64,000 bases of DNA, from contig NC_079209.1 of assembly GCF_026745355.1 (NCBI RefSeq), forward strand, positions 12,861,886 to 12,925,885, written 5' to 3'. Positions 25,192 to 54,418 of the stretch are shown here, piece after piece. Below the pieces are notes generated by a model. The model worked only from the letters and a program-made list of their open reading frames with translations, searched no databases and was not told the origin of the DNA. Each line of letters starts with the position of its first letter. The first letter of the stretch is position 1. The position numbers and the translations under genes were made by a program. The DNA is from Beta vulgaris subsp. vulgaris. Its lineage: Eukaryota; Streptophyta; Magnoliopsida; Caryophyllales; Amaranthaceae.

Positions 25192-25657
25192 AGGTGGTAC
25201 TGCTCTAACCAGTAAAACGTCAACTGAGTTTATCATTCTTTAGCACCAGGTACAAAAAGAAAAGTAATCTTAGCTAGCGAATTAGAAGAGTCAACTAGTT
25301 ATGTCTGCATCATAATTCATAAGACAATTTGTAAAATGTTTGTTCGTTGCTGTCGTGAGAATCAATGAGGTTGAAATATTAAAACTAATACAACTTGAGT
25401 GTATTCCTGGTACTGAAAAGGGCACAATCTGTAGTTAATTAAACATGAAGTAACTTTCAGATGGCGTAAAACCTTAAAGTATTGTTACTTGGACGGAGTA
25501 CGAGGTTGATCACGTAATAAAAACATAATGTATATTTTTCATACTAAGGAAATGTTCCAGATGGACTAAGTAGTGAATTTGAAAGAAATTTTCCATGGAC
25601 CATTTATATCTGGGGTATTGACGTTACTAGCTAGCCATTAGCAATACATCTCTACCA
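25192..25657 (+). promoter_or_regulatory. Likely promoter and 5' UTR region of kinase copy B
   Basis: 466 bp between the gag-only element and the ATG. AT-rich, with a weak TATA-like TTTATATC near 25604 and the start codon in the context CCAATGGCT. No other feature seen. The adjoining LTR could contribute promoter activity; that is speculation. Confidence 0.4.
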
Positions 25658-42630
<16,973 letters not shown>

Positions 42631-43021
42631 CTGATGTAACCGGTCGATAGTGCGCGCTTTTCTAAGAGCTCTGTATAATTTCTAGTTAATGAAATATATA
42701 TGTTGTGACAATCTGGGAGTAGTAAAGCATGAACATTTCTTATTGTAATAAGTAAGCAAGCAGCTAAGCACTAGCCACTAGACAGGATTCCTTATCCTTA
42801 ATCTGCCTTGTAATGTAGTTGGGAAATTGATTAGTTTTTTTTTCTTTACGTTAGTTCTTTCTTAGGCTTTTTATTTTGTTTTATTTTTTATGTAAAGCAG
42901 GGCAAGCAAGTTACAACAAGTAGGTTAATTTTTTTTAAAGGGTCTCCTAAAATCATATTTTAAAGAATGGATAAAGTGTCCATAAGAACATTGGGGAGAC
43001 ATCCGATGGACACTGAAGTTC
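42631..43021 (+). other. 3' UTR and flank of kinase copy B
   Basis: Resembles the 3' region of copy A for about 150 bp (CGGTCGATAGTG, AGCAAGCAGCTAAGCACTA), so both copies share a 3' UTR. AT-rich afterwards. Confidence 0.6.
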
Positions 43022-43291
43022 TTATCGTTGCTCAAAACAAAAAGGAACATATCTAGCAAGGTAATAGGCTACAAAGTTGCCATGCCATCGCACACGAGAC
43101 CATCTAACTGACATAAAATCGCGGCTAAAACACAACACATCTTCAAGGATATAGTCTAAATCTGAAATGTAAATGGCTTCCTTGGAGAGACACAGAGGCA
43201 TATCTTTCAATGGGCAGGACTGAGCCTGGCCTCTCAAAGATTTTGAGAAAGAAAATACATTGGCTATTTTGTCTAGCCAAAAAAAGCCCAA
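43022..43291 (-). pseudogene. RNase H-like fragment, probably from a LINE
   Basis: An 89-codon minus-strand frame resembling the plant RVT_3 RNase H domain found at the end of LINE pol proteins and as loose fragments: DLDYILEDVLCFSRDFMSVR then WSRVRWHGNFVAYYLARY, matching the usual ...IxxDIxxLxxxFxSVxxSHVRRxGNxVAHxLA pattern. N-terminal catalytic Asp motifs are not present. Opposite in direction to the LINE at 43575. Confidence 0.6.
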
Positions 43292-43574
43292 AATATTATA
43301 ATAGATAGTAGGCAGACAACTTTACCCGTGAGAGGGAAATGCAAAAAAGGAAATGAGGAAGGGGGAGTAGGGGACCCACAAAAGGCTTGTCACTCACTCT
43401 GCCAAATCATGTTGATGTTATTTCCTTTGTCCGCGTGCTCATGATGCTTAGTATTTCTTTTCTTTTCCTTTTTAAACCTCTATTTTTTTTATCTTTATTT
43501 TTTTTATATACACGTTTAACTTTATGGCATTTAAAATTTTAAATTTTTATGGGTTCAATGACATAAATAGTAGG

Positions 43575-43707
43575 GGGCTTTGGAATGGTTTGAAACAAAT
43601 TGCTATCAATAATAGTAGGACTTTTGCTTGGTGATTTCAATCCTTAAAGTAGTGTTAAAGATAGAATTGGCTCAATGGTGAGGATGGCTGAGATTAGATC
43701 TATGGTG
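43575..43707 (+). pseudogene. LINE-1 endonuclease fragment, upstream part
   Basis: Encodes WNGLKQIAINNSRTFAW, then in a shifted frame LGDFN, then RIGSMVRMAEIRSMV. This is the GDFN and RxGS region of plant L1 apurinic-type endonucleases. It stops at the target duplication CTATGGTG (43700-43707) of an hAT element; the same protein resumes in frame at 54411. Confidence 0.7.
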
Positions 43708-43871
43708 CAGGAACAAAGTCAGATTTGATTAAGGAGGAGAGCCAAGTCTAATAAAAATTTCTAACATTAATGAAAATAACCATAAAACTTAAGTAAAAAA
43801 TAACCAAAATAAGAGAAAAGTTAGTTAACTTCACATTGCATATCAAGTTTGCAAGTTTCTAAAAAAAGTGG

Positions 43872-44376
43872 AGTATGAGGGATGACTAAGTTCCATACTG
43901 GTCCTGGACAACCGCTAACGACTATCATGGTCAATCCATGAACAAAAGAGTTGTTGACTATGTCATGCCGACTTTATTAGGATACCTTGACGGCGCACCT
44001 AACTTGGGCCATTCTCATATGGGTCTGGGCCTGATCCAGTATTTATCTAATGCGCCTATGGGCCTGAAGATAAGTATTGAAAAGGATAGAAATGTATCCA
44101 ACCAATAGGAGCAGAGTCCTACCTTAGCAAAGACATTGACGGCTCCTATAAATACCCCCTGATCTGAGTCATAAGGTACGTTTACATACACTAATATAAT
44201 CTACCTGAGACATACCGGTTATTACCCTTTTACTGACTTAGGCATCGGAGGGGCGTTCCTCGAATCAAACCCCATAGGTTAATTAGTTTACGTGTTCTGT
44301 CTTGCAGGATAACAAACTGGCTTACACATTTGAAAGTCACCAGTTCACTCCAAAGCATTTATTCCACAACGGAACA
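43872..44376 (+). repeat. 5' LTR of the deleted gypsy element
   Basis: 505 bp, from (A)GTATGAGGGA to CAACGGAACA; the first base is A where the 3' LTR has T. TATA-like CTATAAATACC near 44155. Confidence 0.82.
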
Positions 44377-44378
44377 AT

Positions 44379-44393
44379 TGGCGCTTGAAGGAA
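44379..44393 (+). promoter_or_regulatory. Putative primer binding site of the gypsy element
   Basis: TTGGCGCTTGAAGGA begins two bases after the LTR; TGGCGC is the common start of gypsy primer sites. The tRNA is not identified. Confidence 0.5.
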
Positions 44394-44401
44394 GGGTGAA
44401 C

Positions 44402-45900
44402 TATACCTTTAGTCTTAAAACATAACTTTGCCAGCATACCACTCTCATGGACCCTAAACAAACTTTTAGGATGTCAGAAACTAATGAAAACAACGCTCTA
44501 CTTGGCAAAGCACCACCTGGTTTCTCAACCCCATAACCAGAGGTAGGATCTTGCAAGCCACCAGTTGACAAGAGACGGTTGCTAATGAGACTCCTCAACT
44601 TAACGTCTTTGAGGCGCTCTGACATATGTTCAGTCCCGAACAACTCAGAAGTGTTGCTGAGGTTTTCCAAGCTATGGCAAGCCAGACTCCACCAACCGGT
44701 CATATCCGCAAGCGACTCCCTAAATAGGCCCCACAGTCCCATGAGGAAGATGCTTTGTCTCGCCAGAGGCCGACAGGGTGACCAAGACCGGAATGATCAG
44801 CATCAGGCGGAGAATTCCAAGACCCCCATAGAACCCCTGGGGGAAGGAGGCGAAGAGGAGGATCAGTTCACTAAGATCCAACAGTTAACACAACCTAGGA
44901 GAGAAAGCGAATATCGATGGAGAGCACCAGTATCTCTTCGAAATTTTCCATTCTCGACGGCTATACTCCAAAAGCCCATGGAGAAAATCAAGATGCCGAC
45001 ATGCAGGTATAACGACAAGACAGATCCGGAGGATCATATTTTTGTGTATGAAGGGCACATGCTGCTGTACACTGATACTAACTTCGTCTAGTGTAAGGTT
45101 TTTCCTTCTACTTTGTCTGGCCTGGCACAGTCCTGGTTCAAAAGTATACCGCCGACAACTGTCTTTGACTTCCAGTAGCTTACGTCCATTTTCTTGATGC
45201 ACTTGGTCAGTAACAAGTGTAGGGAGAAAACTACTAGCCAGTTGATGCCTATCAAGCAGGGAGAGAAGAAGAGCTTAAGGGATTATATAGGACGCTTCGT
45301 CCTACCCTTGATGACTGGTTTGAAGGAAGGAACTTCCTTCAGAAGCTACTTGGGTCGTAAGAATTTGACTAGGTTAACCGAAGTCCTGAGAAAAGCCAAT
45401 GAGTTTATCCGAGGAGAGGAGCTCGACAAGGCGGCAACTATAAAACGATTCGAGGTATATGGAAAGGAGAAGGATTAGGACAAGTACCGAAAAGACAAAA
45501 AGCCTAATGGGTCTGGAAAAAAGTGGAGAGTAATTCGGTTAAGAAGGGACAGGAAGGGCGATCTGACCGTTGTCACAATTACACTCCTCTAACGATGTCG
45601 AGGGTTGAGATCTATGAGATACACAAGAAAGACGATCAATGGCAGTGACCCAAGAAAATGCTCTATAAGGGCCGGGATGACTCGAAATAGTGTGACTTCC
45701 ACAGAGATTACGGTCACATCACCGACGACTGCAAGGACATAAGAGACGGGATCGAAAACTTGGTACGCAGAGTTTATTTTAAGTAGTGCAAAGCGAGAAT
45801 GGAACGGGTTGAACCGCCCCGAGAGAAGGACGGTAATAGGAAGCCGGTGAAAGAGTGGATCACTTAGATTCATGTCATCTCAGGAGGACTAGGGTGGGGA
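44402..45900 (+). pseudogene. Gypsy gag remnant
   Basis: Fragmented gag. The recognisable retrotransposon-gag core is MPTCRYNDKTDPEDHIFVYE, then LAQSWFKSIPP, then KSLRDYIGRFVLPL (about 44990-45310), typical of plant gypsy gag (the usual DPxxHL, A..WF and SL..Y..RF landmarks). Stops interrupt it near 45090, 45178, 45477 and later. Downstream frames to 45900 hold the lysine/arginine-rich C-terminal part. Confidence 0.75.
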
Positions 45901-46079
45901 GTTAGTATACACGATGCTAAGGCCAACCTAAAAGAGGTAAGGCACCAGGTGAACTACAACAACACCGGACAGTGGCCCGCACCCCCAAGCATGCCGTCAA
46001 TAGCGTTTTATGTCATTGGATGCCAAGGGGATCATTTACCCTCATGGTGACCCCTTGGTAGTATCTCTGTAGATCTCGA

Positions 46080-48525
46080 TCGCGATGGTTCACCGCATCG
46101 TGGTGGAAGGTGGCAGCTCCGCCAACATTCTATTCATGGCAATATTTAAAAAAAAGGAAAAATTGATTTAATCAGTCCCAACTATGGGCGTCCTGACAAA
46201 AACAATCCCAACTATCATTTTTTATTGTTCAGTCCCAACTTTGAAGGGTGTTTTACAATAGTAGTCACAGCAGGTAAAACTTCCTGCACCTCAAACTCCT
46301 CCCCTGCCACCCCTCCCCCGAAATCTCTCATTCCTTCAGCTCCCCTGCCGCAGCCACCCATTATGTCCCCAAACCCCTCCGCTGCTCCAGCCACCACTCC
46401 TCCGCCCTAAAACTCACTTCCTTGTCCCGCTGCCACCACCCTCGAAATCACTTCGAAGTACCTCCCCCACCCCTCGAAACACCTCCCCCACCCTCAAAAT
46501 CACCCCCAAAACATCTCCCCCACCCACGGAACACCTCCCTCACTTCCGAAAAACCTCCGCCACCTTTGAGTCCACCTCTAGAAAACCCTTAAAGATGAAG
46601 GCGAGAGAGAAATAGGGAGGATGCAGGAGATTGGGGTTGGGGGCTAGAGGGTGGGTGGAGGAGTGCGGGTGGTGGCATTGGTGGTTATATGTTGGTGGGG
46701 TGGCAGGGGAAGGGGAGGAAGTAGGGAGGAAAGAGAAAGACTGAAAGAGGGGTAAAAAAACTAGTTAAAGAAAAATAAATAGAAGGGTTAATTCGTTTTT
46801 TACCGATTTAGCAAGTCACCAGTCCACTTCGACCACTAGTGTAAAGGTGGGTTAAAGTTGGGACTGAACACTAAAAAACGATAGTTGGGACTGTTTTTGT
46901 CAGGAAGCCCATAGTTGGGACTGTTTAAATCAATTTTTCCTTAAAAAAATGGGTCTCGTTGTGCCGTGTTTGAAACCGATCTCCTATCCCGTGATTGGAT
47001 TCACCGAGGCCTCTGTTGTTCCCGAAGGTACAATTAAGCTGCGAATCAAGATCTGAAAAGGGTCCCAATCCAGAGACTTGATGGTTGAGTTCCTGGTGGT
47101 TGACGTCTCGGCCACCCATAACCCTATCATAGGATGACCGTTAATACACGACACCTAGGCGGTAGTAGCCACCTATCATTTGACAATTATCTACATATCA
47201 AATACAGGACAGCCGGAGAAGATTAAGAGGAATCAAGAGTCATCTAGAGCCTATTACCTAACAGCTCTGAAGAATTCAAATCACAAACGGCCGGCAAATA
47301 CGCCACCATCAGAGAGAAAACAACGTCAGGCCGAGAATAAAGCCAATAGAGATATATCCATGGAAAAATTCGAGGGAAGGCCGACAGATTTGCCGAGACC
47401 TAGCCTAGAAGGCGAAACAGAGGAAATCAACCTTGAGCAGGAAAGGCCAAAGAGAACAGTGAAGATTGGGGATCACCTGGCACACGAGGTCAACGTCAAC
47501 TTGATAAGTCTTCTACGCAGCCACACAGATGTCAGTGCGTTTTCAACAGATGATTGTTGGGAAATTAGCCAACATTCATGGTCCACCGGTTAAATGTCAA
47601 CGAGGATGTGCGGCCAGTAAAACAGAAGAAGAGAAACTTTTCAGCATAAAAGAATGCGGCCATCAAGGAAGAGGTTGATCTAGGGGCAGACTTCATCGAG
47701 CCATGTGACAATCCGGAATCGCTGGCGAACGTGGTAATGGTCAAGAAAGCCAATGGGTCATGGCGAATGTGCGTAGACGATTTTACCGACCTGAAAAAAT
47801 CCTGCCCCAATGACTGCTAGCCATTACCTAGAATCGACCAGCTTGTAGACTCTACTAGCTGCCATGCATTGCTTAGCTTCATGGATGCTTTCTCGGGATA
47901 TCACCAGATCAGTTGCCTGGAATCTAATAGGAACAAGGCAGCAATCATCACAAACGCAAGAGTTGATGCTTACAAGGCTATGTCATTCAGTCTAAAGAAT
48001 GCCGGTGCTACTTATCAGAAGCTTGAGGATAACATTTTTGCATATCAAACATGTCGGAATGTGGAGGTATACGTGGGCGATAGCATTGTGAAAAGCCTCA
48101 CAGAAGAAGCCTATGTCGTTGACCTTGAAGAAACCTTTGTGAACCTCCGCAAGCACCAAATGAAGTTGAACCCTAAGAAGTGCGTATTTGGGGTTAGGCC
48201 CGATAAGTTCCTCGTCTTCATGGTTAGTTGAATGGGGGATAGATGCAAACCCTGACAAAGTCAAAGCAATAAGTGAGCTATTATAACCTAAGAGTATCCG
48301 GGACATCCAAAAGCTGAGAGGAAGAATGACGGCCTTAACCAGATTCGTTTCCAATTCAGTGGAAAAAGCCTTACCATTCTTGAGGTCCTATGAGGAAACA
48401 AGAAGTTTGAGTGGGGGGACGAATAGAAGCAATCTTTTGAAGGAGTAAAGGAGCACTTCAAAAAGTTGACGACCATCACCGGATCGGTGCTTGGACATAA
48501 GCTGCAATTATACGTCCCGGTGTCG
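46080..48525 (+). pseudogene. Gypsy protease and reverse transcriptase remnant
   Basis: Protease: MVHRIVVEGGSSANILF (46085-46135; VEGGSS in place of VDxGSS) continuing after the MITE as KKMGLVVPCLKPI and VIGFTEASVVPEG (46943-47040). Reverse transcriptase: NVVMVKKANGSWRMCVD (47729-47779), HALLSFMDAFSGYHQI (47861-47910), MKLNPKKCVFGV (48160-48195). The catalytic box reads VYVGDSIVKS (YVDD to YVGD). RNase H starts (EWGD, LQLYVPVSD) and breaks off near 48525, where the antisense gene begins. Several stops. Confidence 0.82.
46154..46942. mobile_element. Mutator-like MITE inserted in the gypsy protease
   Basis: Inverted repeats of about 88 bp at both ends (AAGGAAAAATTGATTTAA, CAGTCCCAACTATGGGC, further CCCAACT repeats), with a C-rich to G-rich core. 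The insertion lies in an A-run, so the target duplication is only A's. Removing it restores the protease frame (MAIF then KKMG). Core frames (46215-46410) are composition artefacts. Confidence 0.85.
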
Positions 48526-50310
48526 GATCTCCCTCTTTGGCCACATCCCAATAGGTTTTTAGGGTCCTGATCTCGCTCTTTGGCCACAACCCAACAATGG
48601 CCTTTGCCGGCGCCTTGACAGTTCGCCTTGGCTCTCTCTCCGACGTTGCCTCGGCCTTCCTCTTCTGAGGGACGAGGTCCAACTTTCGGACGGACAGGAG
48701 CCTGAAATCCCTCTTGTCCTCTTCATTGCTGCCGATGCGGCCTTGCTTTCTCCCTCGTCCTCCAGTGTCGGTAGGAATGGAGGTGAATCGACGGGCAGGT
48801 TTAGGCGGCATATTGCTTATCGGCTGGTAGTTTTAGTTAAGATGAAGAGCCCCCCTGATTAAGTAATCCCGGCCTGCAATAATAACATAAAGACAATTAG
48901 CAATGAATTCAAAATCAATATCTTAAAGCAAGTGCAAGGGCAATAACAGCCAAAAGGACAGTGGCAAACCCACCATGGGGCTCAGCTTCACAAAAGCCTA
49001 TAGCAGAAAGGGTAGCGTTGCTCAAGATATACTTGGCATGTGGCAACCAGTTGAGCAGGACCGACACCCGCTTTTTTCCTACATGTGACAGTATATAAGA
49101 AGCTTTGAAAAAGTCGAACGCCTCTTTCTCTCGGCGTGTTAGACGCCGGTCCGAGATATGCTCCATGCGAGAGGGAGGTTTGGTCCGGGATCTGCATGTA
49201 CCCTCACCCAGAAGAATCTGGGCTGCCATTGCTTCAAGGAGGTAAGCTTGGGATATGCTGTCAGCTTACCACCCTTGGTGTATAGGGACATCCATCCACC
49301 TCGTCCCAAATCCTCATCAGCCCGTGATCTCTTTTTCTTCCCACCCCCCTTACCTTTCGCAGAACCGTCTCCCTTGATCCAATGCAATTTGCGAAACATG
49401 TTAAGGGTTTCGGGGAACTTCTTATACCGGATAGTGTAGGCATAATATATTATATTGTGCCATTCTAACGACGTCAATTGCGATATGCATATGTTCCATG
49501 CCTGGAAAATCTTCACTATAAATGGGTCTAGCGGGAGACGAAGACCGAAATCCAGCATGTGCGCATAAATCGCGACATTCCCCGCGGGGCAATCTTTTAC
49601 TCGGCTCCCAACAGCCGGTAATACTAATTCATATCCTTCTGGAAAGGCGAAAAATTTCGGCCCTTTGGTGCAGAATTTGTTTTCTTCATAGATTTCCAGC
49701 CAATCCGAGTCGACCTGTACAGAGGTCGTTGCTGGTCTCATTGGGCGGCATGTACATGGCTGCTAATGAGTTAGCACCGTCATCCTCCCGAATGACCTCA
49801 AAAGGTTCCTCATCCTTCTCGTCCTTTATGGTGGTTGACTCCCCGTCGGATATCAGGGCACGAACCACGCTATCTACCTTGTCCGAGTTGACAGACGACA
49901 CCCTATCCTCTAGGACGTCTTCGTCATCTAACAGCCCTGGAACGGGTGCACCCTCTCCTGATGCTCATGACGACTTGGGGGATGAGGGTTCACCAGGGGG
50001 AAAAGTAAGGGGAGCGTTCGGCTATCCCCGCCATAGTTTTATATTGGTCGTAAACATGCACTCCTAAGGTATTCCCAAGTGTCGTTATAGCGGTAAAAGG
50101 AGAGGCATGTACTAGCGTCTCCTCAACAACGCTACCAGAGGTACTACACTCATGTTAACTTTTACTCCTACATTCTCTAGTCAAGTCCATCACTACTAGT
50201 GAGTTAACAGATACTACGGGGCTAGATGAGGTACTCTCCGAAGTAAAGTCACTATCAATCATAGATGAAGGACTCCCATAAAAATTTTGAGAATTAGAAT
50301 GAAACAACAT
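48476..50310 (-). pseudogene. Antisense PF04195-type gene of the gypsy element
   Basis: Minus strand, opposite to gag/pol. The N-terminal part (about 50310-49690) is acidic and Ser-rich. The core (49741-49139) has the PF04195 pattern: CPAGNVAIYAHMLDFGLRLP, LDPFIVKIFQAWNICISQL, KGGGKKKRSRADEDLG, GGWMSLYTKGGKL. A further block (48811-48476, MPPKPARRFTSIPTDTGGRG) follows and runs into pol sequence at the deletion point. A TATA box on the same strand (50541-50550) lies about 230 bp upstream. Function unknown; the frame is broken in several places. Confidence 0.72.
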
Positions 50311-50540
50311 GTTTATAATTTAGAACTATGAATTATAGAGGAAAGTTGTGAAAAATACTTGAAAATAAAGAGCTAGAGGAGGAAATTTGCGAACGAGCAC
50401 TGAGTTCAGCCAGCAGGAAAGTTGGAAGATTGTTTGTGGACAAGATGAGAGTAGTTCAGAGAGAGAGAGAGATATATTGTTTGGAGAGCGTAAGAGAATA
50501 AAGAGCAAGGTGAAAATGAGCGGTGAAGGTCATCCACGCC

Positions 50541-50550
50541 CTATTTATAG
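50541..50550 (-). promoter_or_regulatory. TATA box for the antisense gene
   Basis: CTATAAATAG on the minus strand, outside the LTR and upstream of the antisense frame. Confidence 0.55.
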
Positions 50551-50792
50551 GAAAATTCACGGTTTGGATTAGGCGACTCTTTTTCTTCTCGTCTTCGATC
50601 ATACCACGTGGTATGAAGTACGGAAATAGTTGTGGAGCAATTACTTCAAAAACTCTGACACCATTCGCGCGCAAAAACCAAGGCGACGATTGGCATTCCC
50701 ACAAAATTCCCAACGATGGATTCCATGACGGTTTAACACTCCTTAAAGCAGGACATGCGTATACTATAGGCATACCGGCTTGGTGGTTAGTT

Positions 50793-51261
50793 GTATGGAG
50801 GCTGTCTAAGTTCCATACCGGTCTTAGATAACCACTAACGACCGTCATGGTCAATCCATGAATGGCTATATTTGGATACCTTAATAGCGCTTCTAACTTG
50901 GGCAATTCTCAGATGGGCCTGGGTCTGATCTAGTGTTTATCTAATGCGCTTACGAGCATGAAGATAAGTATTGAAAAGGATAGAATTGTATCCAACCAAT
51001 AGAAGCAGAGTCCTACCTTAGCAAGGACACTGTCAGCTCCTATAAATACCCCCCTGATCTGAGTCCTATAGTACGTTCACATACATTAATATACTCTACA
51101 TGAGATATATCAGCTATTACCCTTTACTTAGGCATTGGAGGGGTTTTCCTCGGATTAACCCCCGAGGTTAATTTACGTGTGTTGTCTTGCAGGATACCAA
51201 ATTGGCTTACACATTTGAAGGACACCGGTTCACTCCAAAGCATTTATTCCATACCGGAACA
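50793..51261 (+). repeat. 3' LTR of the deleted gypsy element
   Basis: 469 bp, TGTATGGAGG...ATACCGGAACA, followed by AGTGG. Confidence 0.85.
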
Positions 51262-51347
51262 AGTGGATTGAACAATGTTTTCAAATCCTTACAAAAAAAA
51301 TGTCATCTACTATAGTTGAATTCCCTCATTACAAATTTTAAATAAAG

Positions 51348-53900
51348 TCATGGTAGTGCCTGACGGTCTTTCATGTCTCGAAATCCGTCAATAATAGCAT
51401 GCACTGACAACTTTTTATCTATTTCTCTTTCAATGTAGATGACCAAACGATTCTCAAGGAACTCAGCATTCATCTTGTTTCAAAGTCTAGTTTTAATAAT
51501 TCTCAAGAGCGAAAAAGCACGCTTGGTAGTAATTGTAGACAAGAGCAAGGTCAAGATTAGTTTTATCAATCTATAGATAAGTGGGTAATTATTTGACTTC
51601 CTTGTCTCCACCAACCAACGACACAAATGAGAAATGTCAGATAAATTTTGCATACTATAATGCTCAATGATCTCAACCTCAAAATGAAGTAATTGAACTC
51701 TTAATTCTTCCTTCTCGCATTTTGTAAAATCATCATGATATAACTTGTGGACAAGTTTGCAAATATTATCATCTTGAAATCTTTTTCCCCATTCTCTCGA
51801 ATCAAGAGCACAACTAAGAATGAGCAACTCCACAGATTTTTCATTGAACCCGTTATTTAATTCATGTAACTAAAAGTCAATTGTAGCATTATATCAAACC
51901 GATAGTGATGCTCAACTAAAACATTATCTCTTTGATGCCGAGCACGACCTCGTATCCCAACATAACAAGCACTCAAATCAGGGATATCAATCAACTGACT
52001 TTCACAAAATGATTTCACCTTGATAATAAGATATCAAACATAAAAATTCAATTAGAAGAGATAAGAAAGACAAATGACATCATATATGAAATAATATGAA
52101 TTAACATGTGCATAGCACTCCATCACAGTTTAAATAATATTACCTTTGCAAGATGTGTTTCCCATCCATTATCTCTAAATTTTTTAATAAGATCCTTTGT
52201 GGTAGAGACAAGGTGCATTGCATATAATATGTTTTGAGTCTTGCCTTGTAGAGCTTGGCAAAGAGAATCAGTAATCTCTATAATTTCTTTCATGAGGTGT
52301 AAGACAAAAATAAATTCAAAATAAGTCAAAGCCTCAAGATATGAATAAGCTTCCCCTTATTGAGAAGGGTTACTACCTTGATCTACTATTCTACTAATAA
52401 CAACACATGTTGAATTGAACATCTTTATAAGGCTTTTCATGGATTTCAATTGAGAACTCTGATGTGTGTCTTCGCTGCAAATTGCAAATCTGATTCATAC
52501 CTGTTCCAGTTTCAAGACCATCATTCTCAAGTAAAGAAGAAATTTCAGTGGTAAAAGTAGCTCTAAGTTCACACTACGCTTACAGGAACCCAAAACAAAT
52601 GTGACTATAGAATTCAACTTAGAGAAGCATTGATAAACATGGATTACTTCTTTGGCTGGATCAACTAATGCTAGTTGTAAATTATGAGCAAAACAATGAA
52701 TGTAGTAAGCATACGAACATTGATTAGAAATTAGAGCTTGCAACCCATTCCATTCCTTTCTCATGTTACTTGTTTCGTCATAGCCATAGCCTTGTATGTT
52801 TCGAATATCAAGACCATAGTGAGAGAGAACTGAATAGATTTCATCTTTCAAAGCCATCGATGAAGTGTTAGGAACATGGATTAGGCTGAAAAACCGCTCC
52901 CTTACAAAGCCATCATTGTCAACATATCTTAAAACAATGGCCATTTGCTCCTTCCTTGACATGTCACTAAATTCATCGACAATAATGCAGTATTTTGCAT
53001 CATTTAATTCTTCATGAATTTCCCACTTGACCCTATCTGCCACAACTTGTAAAATTTCCTTTTGTGAATCTGAGGAGATATAAGAAGCATTTTTTGGAGC
53101 ATTATCTAGGACAAACTTGGCATGCAATAACTTTATTATAGGAAGAAAGAAGTCTAACAAGCTCTAAGAAGTTACCCCTATTATGGGAGTCCTTACTTTC
53201 ATCATGACCTCTTAGGCCACATCCTTGGAAGACAATATATAAGACTGCATCAATAGAAGCTTTTAGTCGTAGTCGATTTTCTGCAATTTGCTTTGATGTT
53301 TGTCTCATAAGTACTTGTGGCATATGTAGAGATTGGTTTATCAGATCTTCACAAGCCTTTTTCACAAAGTTTATGAGAGGAATTCGGATCTTTACCCACA
53401 TGATTTAAGAAAAGACATCTCTTCCCATATTTAAGTTCTTTCCGATTTCAAAATCCATCAATTGTGAAGGCCCTCTGTCCTGGATGGCCATTCGGCTTAT
53501 TAAAAATAAAATAGGAAAGACAAAACGTTGCATCAAATTCAGGTGAGTACTCTAACCAAGATCGATATAAGTCATACCATGAAGATTGAAATTGGCGTTG
53601 GTGAGATAATGGTCCATACTTCTTATAATCAGAAAGTATAGGTTGGTAGGGACCTAACTTAAATAAGTTTGTCGAATAACATCTCGTTTCTCATTAGGAT
53701 ATTCTCAAATTTGTTTTCTCATTCCAGGATCAAGTCCAACAAGATTAGTACCAATTTCTTCCCTTTCTACCATTTGTGATTTTGAAGGTTAATTTTTTGG
53801 CAATGGGTTTTCAATTGTTCCAGTAAACAAATCTTCATTCCCATTACTTTCAGAACTTGTTCGTTTGAAAATGAAATTAATTTTAGTTTTTTTCCCATTA
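51348..53900 (-). pseudogene. hAT transposase, TTF-type/ZMYM1-like, broken
   Basis: Minus strand. N-terminal block (about 53900-53440): GTNLVGLDPGMRKQI, then the TTF-type zinc-finger region (DLYRSWLEYSPEFDATFCLS, KPNGHPGQRAFTIDGF). Middle block (53401-52495, DUF4371 plus the RNase H-like core): IIVDEFSDMSRKEQMAIVLR, GYDETSNMRKEWNGLQAL, HCFAHNLQLALV. C-terminal dimerisation block (51833-51348): TTKRAFSLLRIIKTRL, then IYIEREI and GFRDMKDRQALP before the stop at 51348. Stops and shifts occur near 53402, 53160, 52490 and 51481. It would have cut and pasted the surrounding 3.3-kb hAT element. Confidence 0.88.
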
Positions 53901-54418
53901 CCAACAATTACTTGACAATAAACAACTGCAATCAAAATTTAAAATATAAATCTTTGCATAACCAAATTATAATTAAATTATAAAAATTCACTAATTCACA
54001 AATAAATGATTGAGTAAGTGAGAAATAATAACAAGATAAAAAGAACGAAGAGCAAAGTACCTCTGCATGCAGGGACGTAGCCAATAGGAAAATTTACTAA
54101 TCATTGACAGAGAGGTAAGAGCTTGAGAAGACGAAAGGAAACTAATGAACTATAAATTAGTATATGTAGACTAGACTACTAGAGGGTAAAATAAATTGCC
54201 ACAGCTAGAGTGGTTGGAACTTGGGAAGTCTAAAGGTCTTTACTCTCTCTCATCTTTAGAACGTAAGGTAAAATATTTTTAAGGGGCCAGTGGGCCTCTT
54301 TATTAGGTTTTTAAAATCTTATTTTGGGGCCCCTTACATATTTTATAGGTATTGATGGGCATCTAGAAGGGGTCATGGCCCTCTTAGACCCCTCTATTGC
54401 TTCGCCCCTTCTATGGTG

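Larger units (their letters stand above)
43872..51261 (+). mobile_element. Tat-lineage Ty3/gypsy element with internal deletion (TSD AGTGG)
   Basis: 7390 bp. LTRs 43872-44376 and 50793-51261, target duplication AGTGG at 43867-43871 and 51262-51266. Interior order: primer site, gag, protease (split by a MITE), reverse transcriptase, the first part of RNase H, then an antisense PF04195 gene. The rest of RNase H and the integrase are absent. The full Tat type is 10 kb or more. LTRs differ at many positions and gag/pol have many stops, so this is older than the copia copies. Confidence 0.88.
43708..54410 (-). mobile_element. hAT element (TSD CTATGGTG) inserted in the LINE and split by a gypsy element
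   Basis: Ends CAGGAACAAAGTC (43708) and, on the other strand, AAGGGGCGAAGCAA (54410). These are diverged inverted repeats of the CAGGGGCGAAGC type. Perfect 8-bp duplication CTATGGTG at 43700-43707 and 54411-54418. Subtracting the gypsy insertion (7395 bp with its duplication) leaves 3.3 kb, a normal autonomous hAT size, carrying one transposase gene on the minus strand. Confidence 0.85.

Noticed and set aside
46215..46410. Pro-rich and Gly-rich frames in the MITE core
   Set aside because: Opposite-strand frames over the same C-rich sequence; non-coding core of a MITE.
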